Below are positions 1 through 8,722 of a stretch of 64,000 nt of DNA, piece by piece. The notes beneath the pieces were generated by a model. It saw only the letters and a program-made list of their open reading frames with translations, was not told the origin of the DNA and ran no database searches. The translations under genes and the position numbers were made by a program. The DNA is taken from positions 1-64,000 of the forward strand of contig JAVEDE010000037.1 in the NCBI GenBank assembly GCA_030841105.1. Reading direction: 5' to 3'. Each line of letters opens with the position of its first letter. The stretch's first letter is position 1. This stretch comes from Pyrinomonadaceae bacterium. Its GTDB lineage: Bacteria; Acidobacteriota; Blastocatellia; Pyrinomonadales; Pyrinomonadaceae.

Positions 1-1379
1 CCGCCAACCTCTCGACCTTCACCGCGCACGTCGCCAACATCAGCCGCATGCTCGAACTCTGTCGCGCGCCCGCGCTCGTCCTCTTGGCCGAAGTGGGCAC
101 GGGCACAGACCCCGAAGAAGTCTCTGCGATCGGCGTCGCCGTCGTGGATCACTTTCGCCGCGCATGCGGCGCGCACGTCGTCGCCACGACGCACTACAGC
201 GGCCTCAAGCAGTATGCGGCCAACGAGACGGGCGTCTTGAACGCGAGCGTCGAGTTTAATGAGAAGACTTTGCAGCCGACTTACCGCCTGCTCGTCGGCC
301 TCGCCGGGTCGTCCTCCGGCATCGAGATCGCGGGGCGGTTCGGCTTCCCGCGCGTGATCGTCGAGGCCGCGTCGGCGCGCGTCAACGAGTCTTCGCGCGA
401 GGCGACGGCGTACCTGCGTCGCATCAAACGCGAGTCGGAGGAGGCGGAGAGTTTGCGTCGCGCGCTCGAAGAGGAACGCGCGGCCGTCGCCGAAAAATAT
501 GCCACGCTCGAACGCGACGCCGAACGCCGCGAGCGCGAACGTCAAACAACTTTTGAGCGCGAGATGCGCGAGCGACTCGCGGAGTTTGAGGGACGCTCGA
601 AGGAACTCTTCTCCAAGATCGAAGATCGCGCCGAGCGCGCACGCGTCGAGCGCGAGGCCGCGACGCGCGCCGCCGAACTGCGACGCGACGCACAACGCGC
701 CGCAGCCGCGACGACGACAGCAGCACGCGTCGCGTCGTCCAAGTCCGCGAACGCGGAAGGGACGAGCAGCAGCAGCGGCGTGCGTGTCGTTCGTCAGGGG
801 AACAACGCGGCGGGTGAGACGCGCGCCGCCAAGTCCGCCGTCGAAGCGTTCCAACCGTCGAACGTCGAGCGCGAGATCGTCAAGGGCGACACGGTGCGCC
901 TGCGCACGCTCGGCAAGACGGGCGTCGTCGAAAGGATCGCGGGCGCGGATGCCGAAATCCGCATCGGCCACGTTCGCCTGCGCGAGAAACTCTCGAACCT
1001 CGAACTGATGGAGCGCGCCCCGCAAACCAAAGCGGAGCAGGCGCGCGGTGGCGGCGGCTCACAACTCGAACGCATGGCCGCCGCCGCGGCGCGCAACGCC
1101 GCCGACGTGCGCCTCAACCAACCGAAGGACGCGCCCGGCGCGGAACTCAACCTCATCGGCCGTACCACCGACGAGGCCGTTGACGCCGCCGACAAGTTTC
1201 TTGATGCGGCTTTCCTGAACGGCTATGCGCGCGTCCGCATCATCCACGGCCACGGCACGGGCGCGCTCCGCCGCGCCATCGCCGACTTCCTGCGCACGCA
1301 CGCGCACGTCGAATCGTTCAACGCCGCCCCGCCCGATCAAGGCGGCGCGGGCGCGACCATCGTTGAATTGAAGCAATAA
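1..1379 (+). CDS. mutS2: Endonuclease MutS2, C-terminal part (5' end outside window)
   Basis: The reading frame is open from base 3, so the gene enters from the left and about 458 C-terminal residues are visible. They cover the end of the MutS-type ATPase domain (the G-T-G-T-D-P-E-E stretch and the ATTHYSGLKQYA histidine motif), a long charged coiled coil (visible residues about 125-260), a small KOW-like beta segment, and a C-terminal Smr domain (from about residue 385) with LNLIGR and HGHGTG in place of the usual LDLRG and HGKGTG. MutS2 proteins bind branched DNA or stalled ribosomes, and the Smr domain is the nuclease module. Oddity: the Walker B segment reads ALVLLAE, so the usual metal-binding Asp is Ala (GCC at 87-89). 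dnaG starts 13 bases downstream. Confidence 0.92.
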   Translation, partial: ANLSTFTAHVANISRMLELCRAPALVLLAEVGTGTDPEEVSAIGVAVVDHFRRACGAHVVATTHYSGLKQYAANETGVLNASVEFNEKTLQPTYRLLVGLAGSSSGIEIAGRFGFPRVIVEAASARVNESSREATAYLRRIKRESEEAESLRRALEEERAAVAEKYATLERDAERRERERQTTFEREMRERLAEFEGRSKELFSKIEDRAERARVEREAATRAAELRRDAQRAAAATTTAARVASSKSANAEGTSSSSGVRVVRQGNNAAGETRAAKSAVEAFQPSNVEREIVKGDTVRLRTLGKTGVVERIAGADAEIRIGHVRLREKLSNLELMERAPQTKAEQARGGGGSQLERMAAAAARNAADVRLNQPKDAPGAELNLIGRTTDEAVDAADKFLDAAFLNGYARVRIIHGHGTGALRRAIADFLRTHAHVESFNAAPPDQGGAGATIVELKQ

Positions 1380-1392
1380 ACTCGGAATCAGC

Positions 1393-3228
1393 ATGCGCTT
1401 CCCGCAGACATTCATTGACGACTTGAGACGGCAGGCGGACATCGTGCGCGTGGTGCAGGATTATGTCGCGTTGAAGAAGAAGGGCGCGAACTGGATGGCG
1501 TGTTGCCCGTTTCATCAGGAGAAGACGCCTTCGTTTTCGGTCAACCCGTCGAAGGACATCTTCTACTGTTTCGGCTGCCAGAAGGGCGGGAGCGTCTTCA
1601 ACTTCGTGATGGAGATCGAGCGCGTGTCGTTCCCCGAAGCGATTAAGATCGTGGCGGAGAAGGTGAATATGCCGCTGCCGGAGATGCAGGAGGACAAGCG
1701 TTACGAAGCGCGCCGCAAGGAAGCCGACGAGGTGGTCGAACTCAATTCGTGGGCGCTCGAATGGTGGGAAGGGCAACTCGCGGAAGGCAACGCGGAGGCG
1801 AAGGCGGCGCGCGATTATGTTGAAGGGCGTGGCATCACGGATGAGACGCGACAGACTTTCCGGCTCGGCTATGCGCCCGACAGTTGGGACGGCCTCGGCT
1901 CGTACCTGAAACGCAAGGGAGCTACGTCTACGCAGATCGAGCGGAGCGGCCTCGTCGTCAAAAAAGACGCGGGCGGTTTTTACGATCGCTTTCGCGGGCG
2001 CGTCATCTTCCCCGTGCTCGACGCGCAGGGGCGTGCGGTCGCCTTCGGCGGGCGCGTGCTGCAAGCGGGCGAGCCGAAGTATCTCAACTCGCCGGAGACG
2101 GCGGCCTACACGAAGGGGCGTCACCTCTACGGGTTGCACCAGACGCGCGACGACATCCGTCGCAAAAAATTCGCGATCCTCGTCGAAGGCTATCTCGATC
2201 TGATCATCCCCTACCAGTTCGGCGTGCGGAACGCGGTGGCGAGTTTGGGGACGGCGTTGACGCCGGAACAGGCGAAGCTCTTGGGGCGGTTTGCGCGTCG
2301 CGTCGTGGTCAACTATGATGGAGACAGGGCTGGCGTCGCGGCTGCCAAGCGCGCTATTGAGACTCTCCTCGCGGAAGATTTTGACATCAAGGTGCTGGTG
2401 CTGCCGGAGGGCACAGACCCGGACGAGTTCATCAAGGCGTCGGGCGTCGAAGCCTACAACGAGCGGCGCGGCGCGGCGCTCCCCCACTTACAATTCGTGC
2501 TCGATCAAGCGATGCGGGATCGCAACCTTCGTCGCCCGGCCGACAAGGCCGAGGCCGTCGAAGAGGTGCTCCCGTTCGTTCGCGCTGTGCGCAACAGAAT
2601 TCAGAAGCGCGAATACTTCGACATGACGATGGACGCGCTGCGCGTCGAAGAACCCGCGCTCCGCCGCGAACTCTGGCAGACAGTGGCGAAGGTTCAAACC
2701 ACGACGGACGCCGCCGGAGACGCCGCGGCCTTGCAGGACAAAGTGGTGCGCGCCGAGAGCGCGCCGCTCACGGTGGCCGAACAACGTCTGCTCGAACTGC
2801 TCGTCCACGATGCCGAACTGCGGCGCATCCTGTTGCCGCGCATCGAGCCGGATGACTACGAGGATTTGCCGACTGCCGGAGTCTTCCGCGCGCTCGCGGA
2901 GATTGACGCAGAGGGCGCGGAAGTCAACTTCGACACGCTCGGACAGCGCACGGAAGGCGACGCCGTGGCCTCCGACCTCGTGCCGCTCCTGTTGATGAGC
3001 GAACCGGCCGAGGAGCGCGGCGCGGGCGAGACGCCGGACGACGTGGTGGCCGAGGCCGAGAGTTGCCTGTTGACGCTGCGGCTGATGCGCGTCGAGCGAC
3101 GGTTGAAAGATTTGGCGTTGGAGATCACCAGCGCCGAACGCGCGGGCGACCACGAGCGGCGCGACGCGCTGGTGATGGAGAATTTGGCCTGGACGAGACG
3201 CCGGAGCGCGCTGCTCCCTCGCAACTGA
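1393..3228 (+). CDS. dnaG: DNA primase DnaG
   Basis: This 611-residue primase synthesises the RNA primers for replication. The N-terminal CHC2 zinc-binding domain is intact, with likely ligands C38, H41, C59 and C62. It is followed by the primase catalytic core and a Toprim fold with the acidic motif LVEGYLD near residue 263 and the NYDGD motif near residue 307. The C-terminal 170 residues match the helicase-interaction region loosely. The start at 1393 follows mutS2 by 13 bases and the next gene, rpoD, begins 19 bases after the stop. This is the usual dnaG-rpoD macromolecular-synthesis arrangement without rpsU. No strong ribosome binding site is visible. Confidence 0.96.
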   Translation: MRFPQTFIDDLRRQADIVRVVQDYVALKKKGANWMACCPFHQEKTPSFSVNPSKDIFYCFGCQKGGSVFNFVMEIERVSFPEAIKIVAEKVNMPLPEMQEDKRYEARRKEADEVVELNSWALEWWEGQLAEGNAEAKAARDYVEGRGITDETRQTFRLGYAPDSWDGLGSYLKRKGATSTQIERSGLVVKKDAGGFYDRFRGRVIFPVLDAQGRAVAFGGRVLQAGEPKYLNSPETAAYTKGRHLYGLHQTRDDIRRKKFAILVEGYLDLIIPYQFGVRNAVASLGTALTPEQAKLLGRFARRVVVNYDGDRAGVAAAKRAIETLLAEDFDIKVLVLPEGTDPDEFIKASGVEAYNERRGAALPHLQFVLDQAMRDRNLRRPADKAEAVEEVLPFVRAVRNRIQKREYFDMTMDALRVEEPALRRELWQTVAKVQTTTDAAGDAAALQDKVVRAESAPLTVAEQRLLELLVHDAELRRILLPRIEPDDYEDLPTAGVFRALAEIDAEGAEVNFDTLGQRTEGDAVASDLVPLLLMSEPAEERGAGETPDDVVAEAESCLLTLRLMRVERRLKDLALEITSAERAGDHERRDALVMENLAWTRRRSALLPRN

Positions 3229-3247
3229 CGGCGGCGCGAAAGTAATT

Positions 3248-4999
3248 ATGGTAAGCATGGAAGAGAAAGATCAGGACGACGTGGTGCAACGCCTGTTGGA
3301 GTTGGGCGGCGACAAGAAGTACCTGACGTTCGACGACCTCAACCGCGCGTTGCCCGACAACGTGGTCTCGCCCGACGACATCGAGGACGTGCTGCAAAAG
3401 TTGGACGGCGCGAACATCATCGTCGCCGATTCCGACGAACGCCTCATCGAACAGGCCGCCCAGTCCGCCTCGGTCGCCGCCGATTCGCCCGAAGACGAAG
3501 AGGGGCTGGACGAAGACGAGGCGAGCCTCGATTTGTCGGCGGGCATGCTCGACAAGACGAATGACCCCGTGCGCCTGTACCTGCGTGAGATGGGCGTCGT
3601 CGCGCTCTTGACGCGCGAGGGCGAAGTCTCGATCGCCAAGCGCATCGAGCGCGGCCAGCTCAAGACGCGCAAAGCCATCTCGCGCTCGCCCGTCGCCGTC
3701 TGCGAACTGCTGCGCATCGGCGATGATCTGGTGGCCGATAAGATCAGCATACGCGACGTGGTGACCTTCTCCGAGCAGGCCGAACTGACGGGCGTCGAGG
3801 ACAAGGCCGACGAGTATCACCAGTGGACGGTCGAAGGCATCGGCAACATCCGTAAGCACTTCAAGGCCGGACTCAAGGAGTGGGAACGCCTGCGCGACGA
3901 GCAGAAGTTGACGCGCGGCAAGCCGTCGAAAAAGTTGCTGCGTTTGAAACGCAAGGTCGCGCGCTCGCGGCTCGAAATCGCGCACGAGATCAAGCAGTTG
4001 AACCTGACGGAGCGCGCGCGCCAGCGCATGATCGGCGCGATCCGCGCCGTCGCCAAAGAGGCGCGCAACGCCGAACGCGACATAGACAAGTACACCGAGC
4101 GGCTCGGCAAGCGGCGCATCAAACCGGAGGAGGAGCGCGACTACAAGCGGCACATCGCGGCGGCGAAGCGCAAGCTCCAACAGATCGAAGCGGAGACGCT
4201 GATCTCGACCGTCGAGATCAGGCGCGCGCTGCAAGCAATCGTCGCGGGCGAGCACGAGACGGGGCAGGCCAAGCGCGAACTGATCGAAGCGAACTTGCGT
4301 CTCGTCGTCTCGATTGCGAAGAAGTACACGAACCGCGGCTTGCAGTTCCTCGACCTCATTCAAGAGGGCAACATCGGATTGATGAAGGCCGTGGACAAGT
4401 TCTAGTGGCGGCGCGGCGATAAGTTCTCGACCTACGCGACGTGGTGGATTCGACAGGCGATCACGCGCGCGATTGCGGATCAGGCGCGCACGATCCGTAT
4501 CCCCGTCCACATGATCGAGACCATCAACAAGTTGATTCGCACGTCGCGTTCGCTGGTGCAGGAGTTGGGGCGCGAGCCGACGAGCGAGGAGATTGCGCGC
4601 AAGATGGACATCCCCGTCTCGAAGGTGCGCAAGGTCTTGAAGATCGCGCAAGAGCCGATCTCTCTGGAAACGCCCATCGGCGAAGAGGAAGATTCGCACC
4701 TCGGCGACTTTATCGAGGACAGGTCAATTTTGAACCCGGCGGACGCGGTGGTAGCAGCCAACCTGCGCATGATCACGGACGAGGTGCTGGCGACGCTCAC
4801 GCCGCGCGAAGAGAAAGTGATCAAGATGCGTTTCGGGCTGGGCACGACGGGGTCGGAGCACACGCTCGAAGAGGTCGGCCAGCACTTCGCCGTCACGCGC
4901 GAGCGCATCCGCCAGATCGAGGCGAAGGCGCTCCGCAAGTTGCGTCACCCGTCGCGTTCGCGCAAACTAAAGGCGTTTCTGGAGGGAACGAGGCAGTAA
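3248..4999 (+). CDS. rpoD: Primary sigma factor RpoD, interrupted by an in-frame TAG
   Basis: Read through, this frame encodes a complete group 1 sigma-70 factor of 583 codons: region 1.1 (residues about 5-60), region 1.2 (about 100-130), a non-conserved region rich in Arg/Lys (about 190-330), region 2 ([21 protein letters not shown] onward), region 3, and region 4 with the helix-turn-helix [20 protein letters not shown]. Codon 386 is TAG (4403-4405), between AVDKF and WRRGDKF. The family normally has Glu there, followed by an aromatic residue. The downstream part stays in the same frame and is fully conserved, including the melting motif [14 protein letters not shown] single G-to-T change from GAG would explain it. 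The only later in-frame ATG giving a folded piece is at 4511, which would lack regions 2.3-2.4. Either a base error, a real nonsense mutation, or suppression. Confidence 0.9.
4403..4405 (+). other. In-frame amber codon inside rpoD region 2
   Basis: TAG stands between TTC (Phe) and TGG (Trp) in the region 2.2/2.3 junction of RpoD. Both flanks remain in one frame and are strongly conserved, so this is a single nonsense codon and not a frameshift. TAG ends other genes in the window (pstS, pstA, purE, the TPR protein), so general UAG reassignment is unlikely. Confidence 0.9.
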
Positions 5000-5001
5000 T
5001 T

Positions 5002-5120
5002 TGTCAGTTGTTCTTAAGTCAGTCGTCGGCAATTCGTCAGTTGTTTGCGCGTCGGGAAGCCTCTTAAAGTTCCCTTTCAGCATCAAAGACTGGGCAACAA
5101 CCGACTACGGACAACTGACA
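5002..5120. repeat. Heptad inverted repeat, CCGTAGT/CAGTTGT class
   Basis: The junction between rpoD and the radical SAM gene starts 3 bases after the rpoD stop with TTGTCAGTTGT-type words (5002-5046) and ends with the complementary words CAACAACCGACTACGGACAA (5095-5114) plus CTGACA, just before the next start at 5129. Pairing is imperfect. It belongs to the same family as the elements at 16673 and 41451. Confidence 0.65.
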
Positions 5121-5128
5121 GCTTTTTA

Positions 5129-7009
5129 ATGAAGAAAATCGTCGAAAGTTACAGGAGAAAGCTCGCCACCGAAGAGGGCTACATCGTAAAGCGCGGGGCG
5201 CAGTTGCGTGTCGCGCTCTGCTACCCGAACGTGTACGCGGTCGGAATGGCGAATCTGGGCTTTCACGCCGTCTACGAAATTTTCAACCACATCCCCGAAG
5301 TTTCCTGCGAGCGCGTCTTCCTGCCGGACGAGACGGAGATGCGCGAGTATGAGAAGACCAACACGCCGCTCCTCTCCCTTGAGACGCAATCGAACGTGCG
5401 CGACTTCGACGTGATCGCCTTTTCGATCTCGTTCGAGACGGACTACCTGAACATGGCGCGCATGCTCAGGCTCGCGGGCATCCCGCTGCGTGCGCGCGAA
5501 CGCACGCGCCACGACCCGCTGATCGTGATGGGCGGCGCGGCGTCGTTCCTGAACCCCGAACCCATCGCCGATTTCACGGATGTCGTCGGCGTCGGCGAGG
5601 GCGAAGTGCTCGTGCCGCAGTTGGTGGACACCATCCTCTCGAACGAAGGCGCGAAGGAAGATTTACTGCTCGCGCTCGCGCGGCGCGGACGCGGCTTCTA
5701 TGTGCCTTCGCTCTACGACGTGCGCTACGACGCGACGGGCGCAATCGAATCCTACACGCCGAAGCAGCCGGGCGTGCCCGTGCGCGTCGGGCGCGCGGTC
5801 GCGGCCGAGAACCCGAAGGAGGGGACGCTCAGGCGCGCGATGCGGCGCGGCGATCTGGAGATCGCCGAGAGCTTGCGTCAACAAAACGTGTTCGCGCCTT
5901 CCACGGTCGTGTGGGCGCCGGAAGCGGAGATGGGCGAGCGTTTTCTCATCGAGATTTCGCGCGGCTGTTCACAAGGCTGTCGCTTCTGCTGGGCGGGCTT
6001 TAACTACTGGCCGCCGCGCGTCGTGCCCGCGCGCGACGTGCTGGCGAAGGCCGCCGAGTGGCGCGGCCGCACCGACAAGATCGGGTTGGTCTCGACGGCC
6101 GTCTGCGACCACCCGGAGATCAGCGAAATCTTGCAGGGCTTGCGCGAGATGAATTACCGCATCTCCGTCTCGTCGCTCCGTCTTGATCAGATCGAGGACG
6201 AACTGCTCGACGCGCTCGTCGAATCGCGCGACCAGCAGATCGCCGTCGCGCCGGAGACAGGTTCGGATCGCCTGCGCAAAGTCATCAACAAGAATCTGAC
6301 GAACGACGAGATCGTGGACATCTGCGGCGCGGTCTTTGATCGCGGGATGCTCACCATCAAACTCTACCTGATGGTCGGGCTGCCGACGGAGACGGACGAA
6401 GACCTGGAAGAGATGGTGCGTCTCGTCGAACGCATCAAAGACCGGATGCTCGAAGCGGGCAAGCGGTTCGGGCGCGTGGGCAAAATCATCCCCGCGCTGA
6501 ACGGGTTTGTGCCGAAGCCGAACACGCCGTTTCAGTGGGAGCCGATCTGCGAGGAGCGCGAACTCAAGCGTCGTCTGAAGTGGGTCTCGAAGCAACTCGC
6601 GCGGATTCCGAACGTCGAGGTGCGCGCGATGTCTGCGCGCATCGCGCACGAGCAAGCGTTGTTTTCGTCGGGCGACCGCTCGGTCAGTCAGGTGATCGAA
6701 GCGATGGCGCGAAACGGCGGCGACCTCGGCGGGGCGCTGCGCGAGACCGCGTTCGACCCCGCCTTCCACACGAGCCGCGCGCGCACCTACGAGGAATTTT
6801 TGCCGTGGGAGATCGTTGACGCGGGACTCGGCCGCGAGTTCATGCAGCGTGAACACGAGCGCGCGCAGATCGCGAAATCAACCGCGCCGTGTCCTTCTGT
6901 GAGCACCTGCGAACGCTGCGGCGTCTGCCCGACCACATGGCTCGCCAGCGCGCCCACCGCTTACGTCCAACTGCAAAGCTCGCTCGGCGCGAAAGTCGCC
7001 GCCGTCTAA
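5129..7009 (+). CDS. B12-binding-domain radical SAM protein (TIGR03960-like)
   Basis: The 626-residue protein has an N-terminal cobalamin-binding-like Rossmann domain (about residues 20-170) and a radical SAM core whose cluster motif is RGCSQGCRFC, a CX3CX2C signature that differs from the usual CX3CX2C only in its flanks. A C-terminal cysteine group, CPSVSTCERCGVCP, closes the protein. It resembles the TIGR03960 family, which is often encoded next to or fused with a DUF2344 protein. That partner is not present here. The ATG at 5129 is chosen because an upstream in-frame TTG at 5045 would translate the repeat region. The substrate of the family is unknown to me. Confidence 0.85.
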   Translation: MKKIVESYRRKLATEEGYIVKRGAQLRVALCYPNVYAVGMANLGFHAVYEIFNHIPEVSCERVFLPDETEMREYEKTNTPLLSLETQSNVRDFDVIAFSISFETDYLNMARMLRLAGIPLRARERTRHDPLIVMGGAASFLNPEPIADFTDVVGVGEGEVLVPQLVDTILSNEGAKEDLLLALARRGRGFYVPSLYDVRYDATGAIESYTPKQPGVPVRVGRAVAAENPKEGTLRRAMRRGDLEIAESLRQQNVFAPSTVVWAPEAEMGERFLIEISRGCSQGCRFCWAGFNYWPPRVVPARDVLAKAAEWRGRTDKIGLVSTAVCDHPEISEILQGLREMNYRISVSSLRLDQIEDELLDALVESRDQQIAVAPETGSDRLRKVINKNLTNDEIVDICGAVFDRGMLTIKLYLMVGLPTETDEDLEEMVRLVERIKDRMLEAGKRFGRVGKIIPALNGFVPKPNTPFQWEPICEERELKRRLKWVSKQLARIPNVEVRAMSARIAHEQALFSSGDRSVSQVIEAMARNGGDLGGALRETAFDPAFHTSRARTYEEFLPWEIVDAGLGREFMQREHERAQIAKSTAPCPSVSTCERCGVCPTTWLASAPTAYVQLQSSLGAKVAAV

Positions 7010-7023
7010 GCGGAACGGGTAAA

Positions 7024-7097
7024 GGTCAAAGGGGAAGGGGTAAAGGGATAGACACTCGACTCAATGAGTGTTTCCCTTTACCCCTTCCCCTTTGACC
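7024..7097. repeat. Heptad inverted repeat, GGTAAAG class, perfect 25-bp arms
   Basis: Arms 7024-7048 and 7073-7097 are perfect reverse complements over 25 bases, built from GGTCAAA, GGGGAAG and GGGTAAAG words. The loop contains a second small stem, ACACTC/GAGTGT. The element lies between convergent genes and could act as a bidirectional terminator, though a run of T is lacking. Confidence 0.9.
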
Positions 7098-7116
7098 CTT
7101 CCCCTACTCTTTACTT

Positions 7117-7530
7117 TCAGCCGCCGCCTCCGGGCAGGAGGTTGTTGCTGCGGACGGTGTGGTCGAATTTGTACTCGTAGGTCGTGACGAGGAGTGGGAC
7201 GGGGACGGTGTATTCGACGTGCGCCTCGATGCGCCCCGCGCTGTTGGCGACGTTGATGCGCGCGTCGGGCGGCGCGCCGTAGGACGTGAGATTACGGCGC
7301 AACTGATCGTCTGCCCAGCGCGCGTCCTTGTCGGTGATGACCGCGTTGTTCACCGTGTCCTGCATGAAGACTTTCAATTGCGAAGCCTGATAGGCCACGG
7401 GCACGTACTGATAGCCCGCGTAAGCGACCGCCGCGATGACCACTATCACAATCAGGAAGTTGAGACGCGAGTTGCCGCGCTCGGTTGTCCTGCGCCGAGC
7501 GCCGAAATGTCCGTCTCGCACCTGACTCAT
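7117..7530 (-). CDS. Small membrane-anchored protein, DUF4845-like
   Basis: The 137-residue protein has a basic N-terminus, one hydrophobic segment (LNFLIVIVVIAAVAYAGYQYV, about residues 23-43, one segment of 21 so quoted in part: LNFLIVIVVIAA) and an extracytoplasmic domain of about 90 residues with a beta-rich tail ending in PGGGG. Size and layout resemble DUF4845-type conserved hypothetical proteins; I cannot give a function. It starts 4 bases after the aroB stop, so it is probably translated from the same transcript. Confidence 0.7.
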   Translation of the reverse strand: MSQVRDGHFGARRRTTERGNSRLNFLIVIVVIAAVAYAGYQYVPVAYQASQLKVFMQDTVNNAVITDKDARWADDQLRRNLTSYGAPPDARINVANSAGRIEAHVEYTVPVPLLVTTYEYKFDHTVRSNNLLPGGGG

Positions 7531-7534
7531 TCAG

Positions 7535-8722
7535 TTACCCTCTCTTTTCGTCTGTCAAACTTCCGGCCAGCGCGGCACGGAGCGCGGCGCGCACGACGCG
7601 CGGCGGAATCTCCTGCCCGCTCACGATGCGCGCGCGCCCGATGCGTTCGAGCAGCACCCAGCGAACGTGGCCGCCGACGCTCTTTTTGTCCGAAGCGATA
7701 GCGCGCAGGATCGCGCGTTCATCGAGGTCGTCTGCGCGGGGCAAGCGTCCGGCGAGTTGGACGCAAGCTCTTAGAGATTCTAACTCCGAAGCGGCGAGCA
7801 TGCCTAGCCTGTTTGAAATTTCGGCCGCGACGAGCATCCCGTAACCGACCGCCTCGCCGTGCCGGAAACGCCGGTAACGCGTGACGGCTTCGAGGGCGTG
7901 GGCGGTGGTGTGGCCGAAGTTAAGGATGCGCCGCGAGCGCGCGTCCGTGCGCGATACGTCCTCGCGCTCGTCGGCCGACACGATCTTCGCCTTGAAAGAA
8001 CACTGCGCGGCGATCAACTCTGCGAGTTCGTCAGCGCGACGAGATGCGCGTTCCAACTCGCGCGCGGCTTCGCCGGTTTGTTCGGCGACGAGGAAGCGGC
8101 GCGTCTGCTCGAACAAGGGGCGACTGCCGACCGCGCCCTGCTTGATCGCCTCGCACCACCCGGCCGTCAGTTCGCGCGTCGGGAGAGTGGCGAGCGTCGC
8201 GGTCGAGATGACGACGGCGCGCGGTTGGTGAAACGCGCCGATCAAATTTTTCCCTTCACGCGTGTTGACGGCCGTCTTGCCGCCGACTGAGGCATCAATC
8301 TGCGCGAGGAGCGTCGTCGGCACTTGCAGGAAACCGATGCCGCGCAAATAGACCGCCGCCGCGAAGCCCGCCAAGTCGCCCACGACCCCGCCGCCGAGCG
8401 CGACCACGGCGTCCGTCCGTTCGAGTTTGCTCTCAGAGAAAAACGCGAGGGCGCGCTCCGCCGTCCTGAGATTTTTGTGCCGCTCGCCGTCGCCCATCAA
8501 CCAGTGCGAGACCGCGAACCCGGCGGCGCGCAAGTCGCGTAGGACGCCCGCGCCGTAGAGTTTGAAGACGCGCGCATTCGAGACGACAGCGACGCGGCGC
8601 GCGTGCGGCGACAGTGATCGGCGCGCGGTGTCGCCGACGCGTGCGAGCGCGTTCGCGCCGATCTCGATCTCATAATTTTCGCGCCCCGCGAGGCGCACGC
8701 TGACCTGTCGCATCTGTTTCAT
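7535..8722 (-). CDS. aroB: 3-dehydroquinate synthase
   Basis: AroB converts DAHP to 3-dehydroquinate, the second step of the shikimate pathway, using NAD and a divalent metal. The 395-residue sequence carries the NAD-binding GGGVVGDLAGF motif, the VPTTLLAQIDASVGGKTAVN block, and two metal-binding histidine regions, NFGHTTAHALE and FRHGEAVGYGM. The start codon at 8722 overlaps the stop of the upstream M3-like gene as ATGA, which suggests translational coupling. A small membrane protein gene follows after 4 bases. Confidence 0.96.
   Translation of the reverse strand: MKQMRQVSVRLAGRENYEIEIGANALARVGDTARRSLSPHARRVAVVSNARVFKLYGAGVLRDLRAAGFAVSHWLMGDGERHKNLRTAERALAFFSESKLERTDAVVALGGGVVGDLAGFAAAVYLRGIGFLQVPTTLLAQIDASVGGKTAVNTREGKNLIGAFHQPRAVVISTATLATLPTRELTAGWCEAIKQGAVGSRPLFEQTRRFLVAEQTGEAARELERASRRADELAELIAAQCSFKAKIVSADEREDVSRTDARSRRILNFGHTTAHALEAVTRYRRFRHGEAVGYGMLVAAEISNRLGMLAASELESLRACVQLAGRLPRADDLDERAILRAIASDKKSVGGHVRWVLLERIGRARIVSGQEIPPRVVRAALRAALAGSLTDEKRG

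Noticed and set aside
4403-4405. Genome-wide recoding of UAG as an amino acid
   Set aside because: pstS, pstA, purE and the TPR protein end at TAG at positions expected for their families, so UAG works as a stop.
4403-4405. Frameshift in rpoD
   Set aside because: The sequence before and after the stop is in the same frame with no indel; only one codon is affected.
3125-4699. Long open frame opposite dnaG/rpoD
   Set aside because: It spans two conserved plus-strand genes and its Arg/Leu/Asp-rich composition is typical of an antisense frame in high-GC DNA.
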